36,903 bases of DNA from Bacteroidales bacterium UBA1751 (GTDB lineage: Bacteria > Bacteroidota > Bacteroidia > Bacteroidales > UBA932). Below the pieces are notes generated by a model that saw only the letters and a list, made by a program, of their open reading frames with translations, searched no databases and was not told the origin of the DNA. Shown here piece by piece: positions 26,204-34,533 of this stretch. Both the position numbers and the translations under genes were made by a program. Position 1 is the first letter of the stretch; every line of letters starts with the position of its first letter. The stretch is taken from contig DCHN01000069.1 in NCBI GenBank assembly GCA_002315995.1, forward strand, positions 34,521 to 71,423. Reading direction: 5' to 3'.

Positions 26204-26941
26204 ATGGAAAATCAGGAGAAAGTCAACTACATTTATGGAATGCATCCGGTAATGGAGGCATTGAATGCAGGGAAGAGAATTGAGAAGGTGTTTCTCAAGA
26301 GCGGTCTTGAAGGAGAGACCTTCAGGGAACTTCTCACAATGCTTCAGGAGAGGGATGTTCCATTCCAGTTTGTACCCGTTCAGCGACTCGACAGAGTTAC
26401 CAAAGGAAGGCATCAGGGCATAATAGCTCAGCTGCCATCTGTTGAATATTCATCTCTGGAAGAGGCTGTTGACTACGCAACAAACAATGGAGGTCTGATT
26501 CTTCTGCTCGATGGAGTAAGTGATGTCCGTAACTTCGGAGCCATTGCCAGAAGCGCTGAATGTGCAGGTTTCAAGGCAATAATCCTTCCGGCAAAGGGAG
26601 GAGCATCAATAACACCTGATTCAATTAAGACATCGGCAGGAGCCCTGCTGAGAATAAATGTCTGCAAAGTTCCCAACCTCAAGACAGCCATATACTTTCT
26701 TAAAGAGAGGGAGTACCAGATTGTAAGTGCATCAGAAAAGGGAAAATCCTCAATATACGATATTGACTTCAAGCTTCCAACAGCCGTTATTATGGGTGAT
26801 GAGCATAATGGCGTATCAGAAGGAGCGCTCAAACTCTCCGATTCAGTGGCAGCAATTCCAATGGCCGGCGGTATAGGAAGTTTGAATGTAAGTGTAGCTT
26901 CAGCTATAGTGATGTACGAGGCTGTACGTCAAAGACGCTAG
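26204..26941 (+). CDS. rlmB: 23S rRNA 2'-O-ribose methyltransferase, RlmB-like (SpoU/TrmH family)
   Basis: From the ATG at 26204 the protein has 245 residues and begins MENQEKVNYIYGMHPVMEAL, the expected RlmB start; the longer frame to 26147 lies within the ABC-F gene. Visible are the substrate-binding domain (residues 1-75), LLLDGVSDVRNFGAIARSAE (motif 1), IMGDEHNGVSEG (motif 2) and IPMAGGIGSLNVSVASAI (motif 3) forming the trefoil-knot SAM site. RlmB methylates G2251 in the ribosomal P loop. The next gene starts 3 bases after the stop. Confidence 0.9.
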   Translation: MENQEKVNYIYGMHPVMEALNAGKRIEKVFLKSGLEGETFRELLTMLQERDVPFQFVPVQRLDRVTKGRHQGIIAQLPSVEYSSLEEAVDYATNNGGLILLLDGVSDVRNFGAIARSAECAGFKAIILPAKGGASITPDSIKTSAGALLRINVCKVPNLKTAIYFLKEREYQIVSASEKGKSSIYDIDFKLPTAVIMGDEHNGVSEGALKLSDSVAAIPMAGGIGSLNVSVASAIVMYEAVRQRR

Positions 26942-26944
26942 ATT

Positions 26945-27730
26945 ATGCTTTTGCTTTTCTCTATAATTCTCAACATCATCTCCCTCAATATACGGGTTGG
27001 AGGCGCTCCTGACGGCGACAACAGCTGGGAAAAGAGGAAAAATGCAACTATCGCCCTGGTGGGGGAGGAGCAACCTGACCTCTTTACTCTACAGGAGGCA
27101 ATGGATTTTCAGGTGGAGTTCATAGACAGCCTACTGGTCGGTTACAATGTCATTGGAAAGGGAAAGGACAGGGCAGGGGTAAAGTGCGAGCATATGACAA
27201 TGTTCTACAAGGCCGATAGATTTGAATGCCTGGAGTGGGGGACCTTCTGGCTCAGCGATACACCTGATGCAGCCTCAATTGGATGGGATGGGGCGTATAT
27301 GAGAAGTGCAACCTGGGCGCTTATGAGAGAAAAAGGGAGTGGGGAGCAGTTCTATATCGTAAACACCCATCTTGACCATATTGGTAAAACTGCCAGAATC
27401 AAAGGTGCGCAGACAATTGTAAATAGAATGAGGAAGATAAATACTGCAAATCTTCCACTTGTTGTAACTGGAGACTTCAACACAACCATTGAATCAGGAG
27501 AGCTGAAGATATTTTCAGATAATTTCAAGAATTCAAGAGAGAGTGCAAAGATCACAGATAATATCCTCTCATTCAACGCTTGGGGAGAGGGGATATCAAA
27601 TCTTGACTTCATTTGGTATTCCGGATTCTCAGAGTGTCTTGAGTTCAAGACAATTACAAGAAAATTTCTTGGAATCCCATATATTTCAGACCATTGGCCT
27701 ATAAGGGCGGTCCTTCAGACTACTTTCTAA
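26945..27730 (+). CDS. Endonuclease/exonuclease/phosphatase-fold protein
   Basis: A 261-residue metal-dependent phosphoesterase of the EEP superfamily. Motifs: SLNIRVGG (13-20), the metal-ligand TLQEA (Glu51), NTHLDHIG, TGDFNTT and the catalytic ISDHWPI (Asp249, His250). Many Bacteroidetes homologues are secreted, but this N-terminus (MLLLFSIILN) is too short for a convincing signal peptide, so location is uncertain. Its substrate (nucleic acid, phospholipid or sugar phosphate) is unknown. The 3' end overlaps the convergent TrmH-family gene by 11 bases. Confidence 0.87.
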   Translation: MLLLFSIILNIISLNIRVGGAPDGDNSWEKRKNATIALVGEEQPDLFTLQEAMDFQVEFIDSLLVGYNVIGKGKDRAGVKCEHMTMFYKADRFECLEWGTFWLSDTPDAASIGWDGAYMRSATWALMREKGSGEQFYIVNTHLDHIGKTARIKGAQTIVNRMRKINTANLPLVVTGDFNTTIESGELKIFSDNFKNSRESAKITDNILSFNAWGEGISNLDFIWYSGFSECLEFKTITRKFLGIPYISDHWPIRAVLQTTF

Positions 27731-28469
27731 AGAGAGCAAGAACTATTGCCGTAGCAGTTGCCACGTTGAGTGATTCGCTCGTATTGGCATCAGCCGGGTA
27801 GGGAGGTATAAGAACCTTTTCTGTTATAAGGCTTCTAAGAGAATCACTGATTCCATTTGACTCATTTCCCATTACAATAAGACCTTTCCTTGGTTTTGAC
27901 TCAATTTTACTGTATATATTCTCGCCATTGAGGAGTGTACCCCAAACAGGAAGAGAATATGATAAGAACATTGAAGCAATCTCATTCAAATCACAGTATA
28001 TGACACGCTTTCTGAAAATGGCGCCCATAGTTGCCTGAATGGTCTTTGGGTTGTAGAGTTCAACTGTTCCCTCCTGTGCAAAAATGTAATCAATACCGAA
28101 CCAATCGGCAAGACGTATTATGGTGCCCATATTGCCCGGATCTGAAATGCAGTCGAGTCCTAGAGAGAGAAAATCATGTTTGATTGAACCATCCTTAACC
28201 AACTGTTCAATTGAATCACTGCCTGGCTGCTCAGGTTTTTCAACTACGGCAAGAACAGGAGAGGGGGATGAAAACTGGGATATTCTGCCCATACAGATCT
28301 CTCCTATTTCATCTATTCTGTAAACATCCTTCACTTTGAAGGCAGAATCAAGCGCTTCCCGCACAAGTTTCTCACCTTCAACTACAAAGAGAGAGTGTTC
28401 ATCCCTGAACTTCTTCTGCTGGAGAGATTTGATGAACTTAATCTGGTTATTGCTCAACGATGCGCTCAT
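27720..28469 (-). CDS. TrmH/SpoU-family RNA 2'-O-methyltransferase
   Basis: A 249-residue RNA methyltransferase: N-terminal substrate-binding domain (IKFIKSLQQKKFRDEHSLFVVEGEKLV), then DPGNMGTIIRLADWFG (motif 1), VMGNESNGIS (motif 2) and SESLNVATATAIVLAL (motif 3). The target RNA is unknown. The ATG at 28469 is chosen over the one at 28493 because the latter sits inside the -7 promoter box (28491-28498). This gene is often found beside tamL in Bacteroidetes, where I would expect both from a divergent or tandem arrangement; here they are divergent. Confidence 0.9.
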   Translation of the reverse strand: MSASLSNNQIKFIKSLQQKKFRDEHSLFVVEGEKLVREALDSAFKVKDVYRIDEIGEICMGRISQFSSPSPVLAVVEKPEQPGSDSIEQLVKDGSIKHDFLSLGLDCISDPGNMGTIIRLADWFGIDYIFAQEGTVELYNPKTIQATMGAIFRKRVIYCDLNEIASMFLSYSLPVWGTLLNGENIYSKIESKPRKGLIVMGNESNGISDSLRSLITEKVLIPPYPADANTSESLNVATATAIVLALFRK

Positions 28470-28490
28470 ATCTGATTCAAATATCGGAAA

Positions 28491-28521
28491 CAAAAGTAAA
28501 AAGAGTGCTGATAATTGTCAA
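28491..28521 (-). promoter_or_regulatory. Bacteroidetes-type promoter for the TrmH-family gene
   Basis: On the minus strand TTG (28521-28519), 20 bp, then TACTTTTG (28498-28491). The start codon at 28469 lies 21 bases after the -7 box. It diverges from the tamL promoter region and decides the gene's start. Confidence 0.65.
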
Positions 28522-28531
28522 TATAAATGAG

Positions 28532-28539
28532 TAATTTTG
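28532..28539 (+). promoter_or_regulatory. Candidate -7 box for tamL
   Basis: TAATTTTG matches TAnnTTTG, 14 bases before the tamL ATG. No TTTG lies 19-21 bp upstream; the nearest TTG (28515-28517) is 14 bp away and overlaps the opposing promoter, so support is partial. Confidence 0.45.
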
Positions 28540-28553
28540 TGGATTAAGTTAAC

Positions 28554-30857
28554 ATGCAGATGCACAAAAAGAGAGACATTATAGCCAACCCTGTTACAGC
28601 AGCACTTGTTGTGATGCTCTCTCTTCTGTATGTACAGTGTTCTCCGGTGAAGTATGTTCCAGAGGATAAAACCATTCTCAGACAGAATACAATAGAGGTC
28701 ACAAACAACACTCTTTATGACCCCAATACATTGTACCCTTATTTGAAGCAGAAGCCCAACAAAGGTTATACATTGGGAATGAATCCATCGCTGTATCTCT
28801 ATTTCAAGAAGAACGGAAAAGGCAAGGGATGGGACAAGTTCGTTGACAAGTACTCTTCCGAGCCTGAATACTTCAGCAGCGAACTCCTTGAATCATCAAT
28901 TTCAAATTTAAGCAGCCATCTCTCTTATGAAGGTTTCTACAACTCCGATATTGATGCTCAGGTTACCGAAAAAAGCAAATACAGTTACGTAAAGTATCTT
29001 GTAACTCTTGGAAAGAGGTATTCAATAGATTCAGTTTCATATCATCTTCCAGCAGGGACCATTGCCGACGATTTCTACAGGCTCTCACTAAATACAATAA
29101 TAGAAAAGGGTGACACATTGAGCGAGAGCAACCTGGAAAATGTCACCTCATTGTATGCAAACGAACTGAGAAACAACGGATACTACTCAATATCCAAAAA
29201 CCACTTCTCTTTCATAGCAGATTCACTCTCAAATAATTTCAAGACATCACTGGAGGTATATCTCAAGAATTTTACAAGAAATGAGAGTGACAAGAGTGGT
29301 GTTGTACACAAAAAATACTACTTCGACTCCATAAACGTAATTTTATTGAGAAATCCTGAAATAGATATTGCAGTGAAGGGTGATTCGGCAAAATACAACA
29401 GGGAGAATTATGACGGGATCAATCTCAATTATATGGGAAAGATTCTGCTCCGCAAGAGTGTTATTGCAAAGAATATGCTCTTCAGGGAGGGCGATCTCTA
29501 TTCAGACGAAAAGGCATCCAGATCATACAGAAACTTCTCCAATCTGGGTCTGTTCTCAACAGTGAACATTAATCTGGAGGAGAGAGATTCATGCAAGGTG
29601 AAGTCCGATATATATCTTGCATCATCTGCACCTCAAGGATACAAACTGAATCTTCAGGCATCAACAAACTCTGACGGTCTTATAAGTATAAGTCCTGCCA
29701 TATCATATTTCCACAAGAATATTTTTAGGGGTGCAGAGAAACTTACCGTTTCAGCCATGGGAGACTTTCAGTTCAAGGCAAACGAAGATGTACGCTCAAC
29801 TGAATTCGGAACCAACGTATCCATTGATTTTCCAAGTTTTCTCTTCCTGCCCGCCAATTGGCAGAATGAACTGATTTATCCGAAGACTACTGTATCGCTT
29901 TCATACAACTATCAGAACAGACCTGAATATACAAGAAATATCATATCAGCATCGTACGGATACAACTGGTCGCAGAAGGAGAACCATTTCTCATTCATGG
30001 TAAATCCACTCAACGTAAGAATCACCAAGATTTACAACATGTCTGAAGAGTTCTATATGAAACTGAAGGATCCATTCCTTCTTGATTCATATCAGGACCA
30101 CTTTGATCTTGGCCTTACATCAAGTTTTCTCTATACCACAAATCCGGCAGTGAATCCTCAGACAAGTTACTTCTATTTGAGATTTAACAACGATTTGAGC
30201 GGAAATGTGATGAGTCTCTTCAACAATGCATTTGATCAGGATATTTTTGGAAAAAGGTTGATATGGGGTTCACCATATTCACAATACTACAAGGGCGAGA
30301 TTTCACTGGTCAATACAATAAGGTTTGGAGCAAACAGAAAACAACAGTTTGCAGCCAGATTCATTACAGGTGTTGGTGTAGGATATGGGAACTCCACAAC
30401 TCTTCCTTTCGACAAGAGATTCTGGATAGGTGGAGCATACAGCCTTAGAGGATGGGCGGCACGAACGGTTGGACCTGGAGAGTCACAGAAGGACACAACA
30501 TTCAAGATACCGAACCAGACAGGAGATATAAAACTGGAGATGAATGCAGAATACCGCTTCCCTATGTTCTGGGTATTTGAGGGAGCAGTTTTTGCAGATG
30601 CCGGTAACGTTTGGGAATGGGAAAAGAACTGTTTTGAAGAGGAAGTTGATATAAAAGCATTCAAATTCAACAGATTCTACAAACAGATAGCCCTGGACTG
30701 GGGTGTTGGCCTCAGGTTTGATTTGAAATTTGCAATACTCCGCCTTGATTTGGGCTTCAAGGTGTTCGACCCTGCAAGTCAGAAATGGCTTGGACCTGAC
30801 GCATGGTTTGCTCACGGCAAGAATGCGCTGCAGTTCGGTATTGGATATCCATTCTAA
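28554..30857 (+). CDS. tamL: TamL-like outer-membrane assembly lipoprotein (Omp85 family)
   Basis: A 767-residue Omp85-superfamily protein. After a hydrophobic leader comes a possible lipidated cysteine (YVQC, Cys29), then SPVKYVPEDKTILRQNTIEV, the start typical of the Bacteroidetes lipoprotein version of TamA. Residues about 40-330 should hold POTRA domains. The C-terminal half is a 16-strand-type barrel with the loop-6 motif as SLRGW (BamA/TamA: RGF/RGY) in GGAYSLRGWAARTVGPGE. The last residues ALQFGIGYPF end in Phe, the usual outer-membrane signal. It would help insert proteins into the outer membrane with TamB, but no tamB follows: the next gene is convergent, 5 bases away. Gln at the position before Cys29 is atypical for a lipobox. 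Confidence 0.85.
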   Translation: MQMHKKRDIIANPVTAALVVMLSLLYVQCSPVKYVPEDKTILRQNTIEVTNNTLYDPNTLYPYLKQKPNKGYTLGMNPSLYLYFKKNGKGKGWDKFVDKYSSEPEYFSSELLESSISNLSSHLSYEGFYNSDIDAQVTEKSKYSYVKYLVTLGKRYSIDSVSYHLPAGTIADDFYRLSLNTIIEKGDTLSESNLENVTSLYANELRNNGYYSISKNHFSFIADSLSNNFKTSLEVYLKNFTRNESDKSGVVHKKYYFDSINVILLRNPEIDIAVKGDSAKYNRENYDGINLNYMGKILLRKSVIAKNMLFREGDLYSDEKASRSYRNFSNLGLFSTVNINLEERDSCKVKSDIYLASSAPQGYKLNLQASTNSDGLISISPAISYFHKNIFRGAEKLTVSAMGDFQFKANEDVRSTEFGTNVSIDFPSFLFLPANWQNELIYPKTTVSLSYNYQNRPEYTRNIISASYGYNWSQKENHFSFMVNPLNVRITKIYNMSEEFYMKLKDPFLLDSYQDHFDLGLTSSFLYTTNPAVNPQTSYFYLRFNNDLSGNVMSLFNNAFDQDIFGKRLIWGSPYSQYYKGEISLVNTIRFGANRKQQFAARFITGVGVGYGNSTTLPFDKRFWIGGAYSLRGWAARTVGPGESQKDTTFKIPNQTGDIKLEMNAEYRFPMFWVFEGAVFADAGNVWEWEKNCFEEEVDIKAFKFNRFYKQIALDWGVGLRFDLKFAILRLDLGFKVFDPASQKWLGPDAWFAHGKNALQFGIGYPF

Positions 30858-30862
30858 TATTT

Positions 30863-31636
30863 CTACTCAAAGAATATATTTCCAAAATACTTCGGAGTAT
30901 GGAACCTTGGCTTTTCTGTAAGAACAGAACTCCAGCACACATAATGTGGAAAAGCAGATGAATCAGCACAATGGAAGAAATTCGCCCTTATTACCTTTCC
31001 CTTCATTAACGGAACAGAAATACCATAAAAGAGTTCAAGAGGAATAGCAACGGTCATTGAATATTCAAAGAGAGCGCCTTTGGAAACCTTTTCGCCAAAT
31101 GGCTCATTCCCAAGAGAAGACTCTCTTCTCACAAGAGAAAGTTTATCCTTTCCAGCCCTGTTTCTTGGCAAACCAGGCAAACCATACTGAAGAATCCCTA
31201 TTCCTATGCAGTTCAATTCAAGATTATAGTACTCTTCTCCAGGACCTGGCGTACAGAAAAATTCAAGACAGGTGTCAGTCCAAGGTTTTGCAACCACATC
31301 CTCTCCGTATACTGCCCTTATGCACTTCTCAGCAACACGATACTGTATATATAATTCGTGTGTTGTGTCAGAATATCCCACTCTGAAAGAGACAAAAGGA
31401 ACATAGCCATTGTTCTTCATTGGCCATGGAGCGCAATCAATAGGGTAGTACCCTGCATCAACAGCATCAAATGCCTTAATAATCTCTTCATGCGAAGGTT
31501 TGTTGTTTTCAAAATAGAGTTCACGCGCCACAGCTGTAGGTTTTGTGGAATCGGGAACAACATTTGTAATTTGTGCCTGACCTGAAGTGGCCAAGCACAA
31601 AAAAGCAAATAACGATATAAAGAATCTGTTAATCAT
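30863..31636 (-). CDS. Secreted CBM9-like (carbohydrate-binding family 9-like) protein
   Basis: A 257-residue exported protein: signal peptide MINRFFISLFAFLCLATSGQA, then a single domain of the CBM9/DOMON-like fold, suggested by YVPFVSFRVGYSDTTHELYIQYRV, WTDTCLEFFCTPGPGEEYYNLELNCIG, the AIPLELFYG segment and RANFFHCADSS followed by HYVCWSSVLTEKPRFHTPKYFG. Bacteroidetes encode many such stand-alone proteins; the ligand is unknown. Start is the ATG at 31636, whose A is also the last base of the upstream TGA stop, so translation is coupled to the NagB/PIG-L gene. Confidence 0.82.
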   Translation of the reverse strand: MINRFFISLFAFLCLATSGQAQITNVVPDSTKPTAVARELYFENNKPSHEEIIKAFDAVDAGYYPIDCAPWPMKNNGYVPFVSFRVGYSDTTHELYIQYRVAEKCIRAVYGEDVVAKPWTDTCLEFFCTPGPGEEYYNLELNCIGIGILQYGLPGLPRNRAGKDKLSLVRRESSLGNEPFGEKVSKGALFEYSMTVAIPLELFYGISVPLMKGKVIRANFFHCADSSAFPHYVCWSSVLTEKPRFHTPKYFGNIFFE

Positions 31637-33543
31637 CAATCGTCGAATTTATACTTAACAAAGAGTTCTATTGCCTGATACTCAGCCATACCCAGCTTGT
31701 CATAAAGAATGGCGGTATTGTGGTTTCTCTCCTCTGCTCTCTGCCAGAACTCCCTTGGGTCTGAACCAGGGAAGAGAGGACGGTCCTTCTGAGACTGATG
31801 TTTGAAAATTGCCTCTCTCTTAATGGTAACCTCCTCCGGTGAGAGTGGAACGGCCATTTCAGCCTCAGCAACATCCCACTCCTGCCAAGCGCCTCTGTAC
31901 ATCCAAACTCTGCAATCCTTCATCCACTTATGGCCTTCAGCCCTGAGCTGGCGGCAAGCCTCAAGAATTGCCATGAAACATACTCTGTGCGTTCCATGAG
32001 GGTCAGACAGATCACCGGCAGCAAAAATCTGATGAGGCTTTACATCTGTAATAAGCTTCTTAACAATATCAATGTCGGCCTTTCCAAGAGGATTCTTCTT
32101 TACACCACCGGTCTCATAGAATGGAAGTTCAAGGAAGTGTACACGCTCCTCTGGAATACCAAGGTAACGGCAGGCAGCCCTTGCCTCACCTCTTCTAATA
32201 ATTGTCTTGATTCTGCGTACATCCATTGGATCCGCTTCACCCGGATGCTTCTTCTTGAGTTCCTCCTTAACAACCTTATAGACATCCTCTGCCTTTGTAG
32301 AATCATAACCGTAAATCTCACAACTCTCTCTTATGAAGTCGAGGTATCTTACAACATCATGGTCAAATACGGCAATATTACCGGAAACCTGATATGCCAT
32401 ATGAAGCTCGTGGCCCTGAGAAGAGAGACGTGCAACAGTACCACCCATAGAAATTACATCATCATCAGGATGCGGAGAGAATACAATGACTCTCTTTGGG
32501 AATGGAGTTGCTCTCTCAGGCCTTGTTGAATCGTCTGCATTTGGTTTTCCACCAGGCCAACCGCTTATTGTATGCTGAAGGTCATTGAAAACCTTAATAT
32601 TAATCTCACTTGCAAGACCTCTCTCTGTAATGAGGTCACTCATACCGTTGTCGTTGTAGTCACGGTCTGTAAGTTTGAGAATAGGCTTGTCAAGCTTCTT
32701 ACAGAGCCAGAATATAGCCTTGCGTGTCATATAGTCTGTCCACTCGCACTTTCCAGTAAGCCAAGGTGTGTCAATTCTGGTAAGAGAAACTGAAGCAGCC
32801 TCGTCAATAAATACCTGAACATTCTTGTGTGACTGAAGATATGAAACCGGAACCTTGTCTGTTATCTCTCCCTCAACAAGTTTCTTTATGGTTGAAGCCT
32901 TTCCCTCTCCCCAAGCGAGAAAATAGATATCCTTTGCCTCAAGCAGAGTACCGATACCCATTGTAATTGCATGGTAAGGAACATATTCTGTTCCAAAGAA
33001 ATCAGATGCTGCAGCAACCCTTGTTGTATAGTTGAGTGTAATTTGTCTTGTCCTTGAGTTGTAAGCGCTTCCAGGCTCATTCATTGCCATTCCTGTTGTA
33101 ACAAGAATATCAATTCCGCCAGCTGCAGCAATTTCCTGTTCGTACTCCTTGCAATATTTGGCTGTATCATCCATCTTGTCTGACTTGATGCAATGGATAT
33201 TCTTCTTAGGAATATCAACAAGATCGAAGATATACTCCTTGAAGAACCTGAAATGGCTCTGGAGCTCATTCTTGTCAAGAGGATAGTACTCATCCATGAT
33301 GAAAATCTCAATATTTTTGAAGCTGAGTTCTCCACTCTTGTAAGCACTTACCATATCGTCATAAACCTGCACACATCCCGATGATGCAGCAAGTGCTAAA
33401 ACAAGATTCTCACCTCTGGCCGCCTTGTCCTTGCTCTTGCTTATAATGTCGGCCACAATTATCTGGGAAGGTCTTGTCTGATCCTTGAAAATGGATACAG
33501 GCAACTTCTCATACCTTCTTGAAAAGTCTGATGAAAGGTTCAT
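31636..33543 (-). CDS. NagB-like isomerase/deaminase domain fused to PIG-L (LmbE) deacetylase
   Basis: A 635-residue fusion. Residues about 15-260 are a glucosamine-6-phosphate deaminase-like domain (FIMDEYYPLD, 82-91; NEPGSAYNSRTRQITL, 155-170; MGIGTLLEAKDIYFLAWGEGKAS). Residues about 350-600 are a PIG-L/LmbE zinc deacetylase (FSPHPDDDVISMGGT, 355-369; AGDLSDPHGTH). This fusion is standard in Bacteroidetes and is usually annotated as glucosamine-6-phosphate deaminase. However, the E. coli active-site block with Asp141 and His143 before NEP is replaced by TTGMAMNEP, so deaminase activity is doubtful. An N-acetyl-sugar de-acetylation role is likely but unproven. The downstream CBM9-like gene is translationally coupled. 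Confidence 0.88.
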   Translation of the reverse strand: MNLSSDFSRRYEKLPVSIFKDQTRPSQIIVADIISKSKDKAARGENLVLALAASSGCVQVYDDMVSAYKSGELSFKNIEIFIMDEYYPLDKNELQSHFRFFKEYIFDLVDIPKKNIHCIKSDKMDDTAKYCKEYEQEIAAAGGIDILVTTGMAMNEPGSAYNSRTRQITLNYTTRVAAASDFFGTEYVPYHAITMGIGTLLEAKDIYFLAWGEGKASTIKKLVEGEITDKVPVSYLQSHKNVQVFIDEAASVSLTRIDTPWLTGKCEWTDYMTRKAIFWLCKKLDKPILKLTDRDYNDNGMSDLITERGLASEINIKVFNDLQHTISGWPGGKPNADDSTRPERATPFPKRVIVFSPHPDDDVISMGGTVARLSSQGHELHMAYQVSGNIAVFDHDVVRYLDFIRESCEIYGYDSTKAEDVYKVVKEELKKKHPGEADPMDVRRIKTIIRRGEARAACRYLGIPEERVHFLELPFYETGGVKKNPLGKADIDIVKKLITDVKPHQIFAAGDLSDPHGTHRVCFMAILEACRQLRAEGHKWMKDCRVWMYRGAWQEWDVAEAEMAVPLSPEEVTIKREAIFKHQSQKDRPLFPGSDPREFWQRAEERNHNTAILYDKLGMAEYQAIELFVKYKFDD

Positions 33544-33610
33544 AATATATCTTTTAATCGTCTAAATAATCACTCTTACTGTTAATCCGTTCTACGGCAA
33601 AACGCTCTTA

Positions 33611-34423
33611 CTATTCAACCACAGCCATGCGTACCCTCTTCAGAGTTGTAAGCAGCTGCTCAACCTTGCTAAGTCTGAGCATGTTGGCCCCATCTGACTT
33701 TGCCTGTGAAGGCTCAGGATGTGTCTCCATGAATATACCGTCAACTCCAGCTGCTATACCGGCCTTGGCAACAGTGGAAATAAGTTGTGGCAACCCTCCG
33801 GTAACACCGCTTGTTGTATTTGGCTGCTGAAGTGAATGAGTAATGTCAAGCACTACCGGATAGCCGAACTCCTGCATAATAGGAATGCCTCTGTAGTCAA
33901 CAACCAAATCGTAATAACCGAATTGACTTCCTCTCTCTGTGAGCATAATATGACTGTTTGTATAGGCAACCTTATCTGCAGCAAACTTCATTGCAGCAGG
34001 GGAGAGGAATTGCCCCTTCTTTATGTTCACGTATTTCCCTGTAGCAGCTGCAGCCTCAAGAAGGTCTGTCTGGCGGCATAGGAATGCAGGAATCTGAAGA
34101 ATATCAATATCGTATGATGCAGCAAGAGCGGCCTCGGCAGCAGAGTGTATATCTGTAACAACAGGAATCTGAAGTTCGTTCCTTATTTTACGGAGGATTT
34201 CAAGACCCTCAACGTCACCTATTCCAGTGAAGGAATCCCTTCTGGAGCGATTGGCCTTACGGTATGATGCCTTGAATATGAATGGAATTTCAAGCCTTGA
34301 TGTAATATTTTTCAGCTCTTTGGCAATTGAGAATGTGATTTCCTCGCCCTCTATTACACAAGGTCCGGCAATGAGGAAAAACATGTTGTTATTGTACTCT
34401 TTCAGATTTGGAATTTGTATCAT
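33611..34423 (-). CDS. kdsA: 3-deoxy-8-phosphooctulonate (Kdo-8-P) synthase
   Basis: A 270-residue class I aldolase-like enzyme that condenses phosphoenolpyruvate with arabinose-5-phosphate to give Kdo-8-P for lipopolysaccharide. Motifs: LIAGPCVIEGEE (17-28), FKASYRKANRSR (50-61), VVTDIHS, KGQFLSPAAMK, DITHSLQQPN and METHPEPSQAKSDG. KdsC, the next enzyme, is at 12912-13493. The NagB/PIG-L gene starts 67 bases downstream on the same strand. Upstream lies a TAnnTTTG box and a tandem 11-bp repeat. Confidence 0.95.
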   Translation of the reverse strand: MIQIPNLKEYNNNMFFLIAGPCVIEGEEITFSIAKELKNITSRLEIPFIFKASYRKANRSRRDSFTGIGDVEGLEILRKIRNELQIPVVTDIHSAAEAALAASYDIDILQIPAFLCRQTDLLEAAAATGKYVNIKKGQFLSPAAMKFAADKVAYTNSHIMLTERGSQFGYYDLVVDYRGIPIMQEFGYPVVLDITHSLQQPNTTSGVTGGLPQLISTVAKAGIAAGVDGIFMETHPEPSQAKSDGANMLRLSKVEQLLTTLKRVRMAVVE

Positions 34424-34444
34424 AAAATGACTCTTTTATCTCCT

Positions 34445-34466
34445 GCGCTGCAAAAGCGCTGCAAAA
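34445..34466 (-). repeat. Tandem 11-bp direct repeat in the kdsA leader
   Basis: GCGCTGCAAAA occurs twice head to tail (34445-34455 and 34456-34466), directly after the candidate kdsA -7 box on the minus strand. The second (promoter-proximal) unit overlaps that box. It could be an operator or a leader element; the sequence alone does not say. Confidence 0.55.
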
Positions 34467-34469
34467 ATA
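34462..34469 (-). promoter_or_regulatory. Candidate -7 box for kdsA
   Basis: Minus strand TATTTTTG (TAnnTTTG) lies 38 bases upstream of the kdsA ATG. I find no TTTG at the right distance for a -33 box. Confidence 0.45.
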
Positions 34470-34533
34470 GCAAATATGTTTTATAAAAGTGATACTATTT
34501 TGTTGTGATTCAATATTCAGGCCAATTGTGGGT

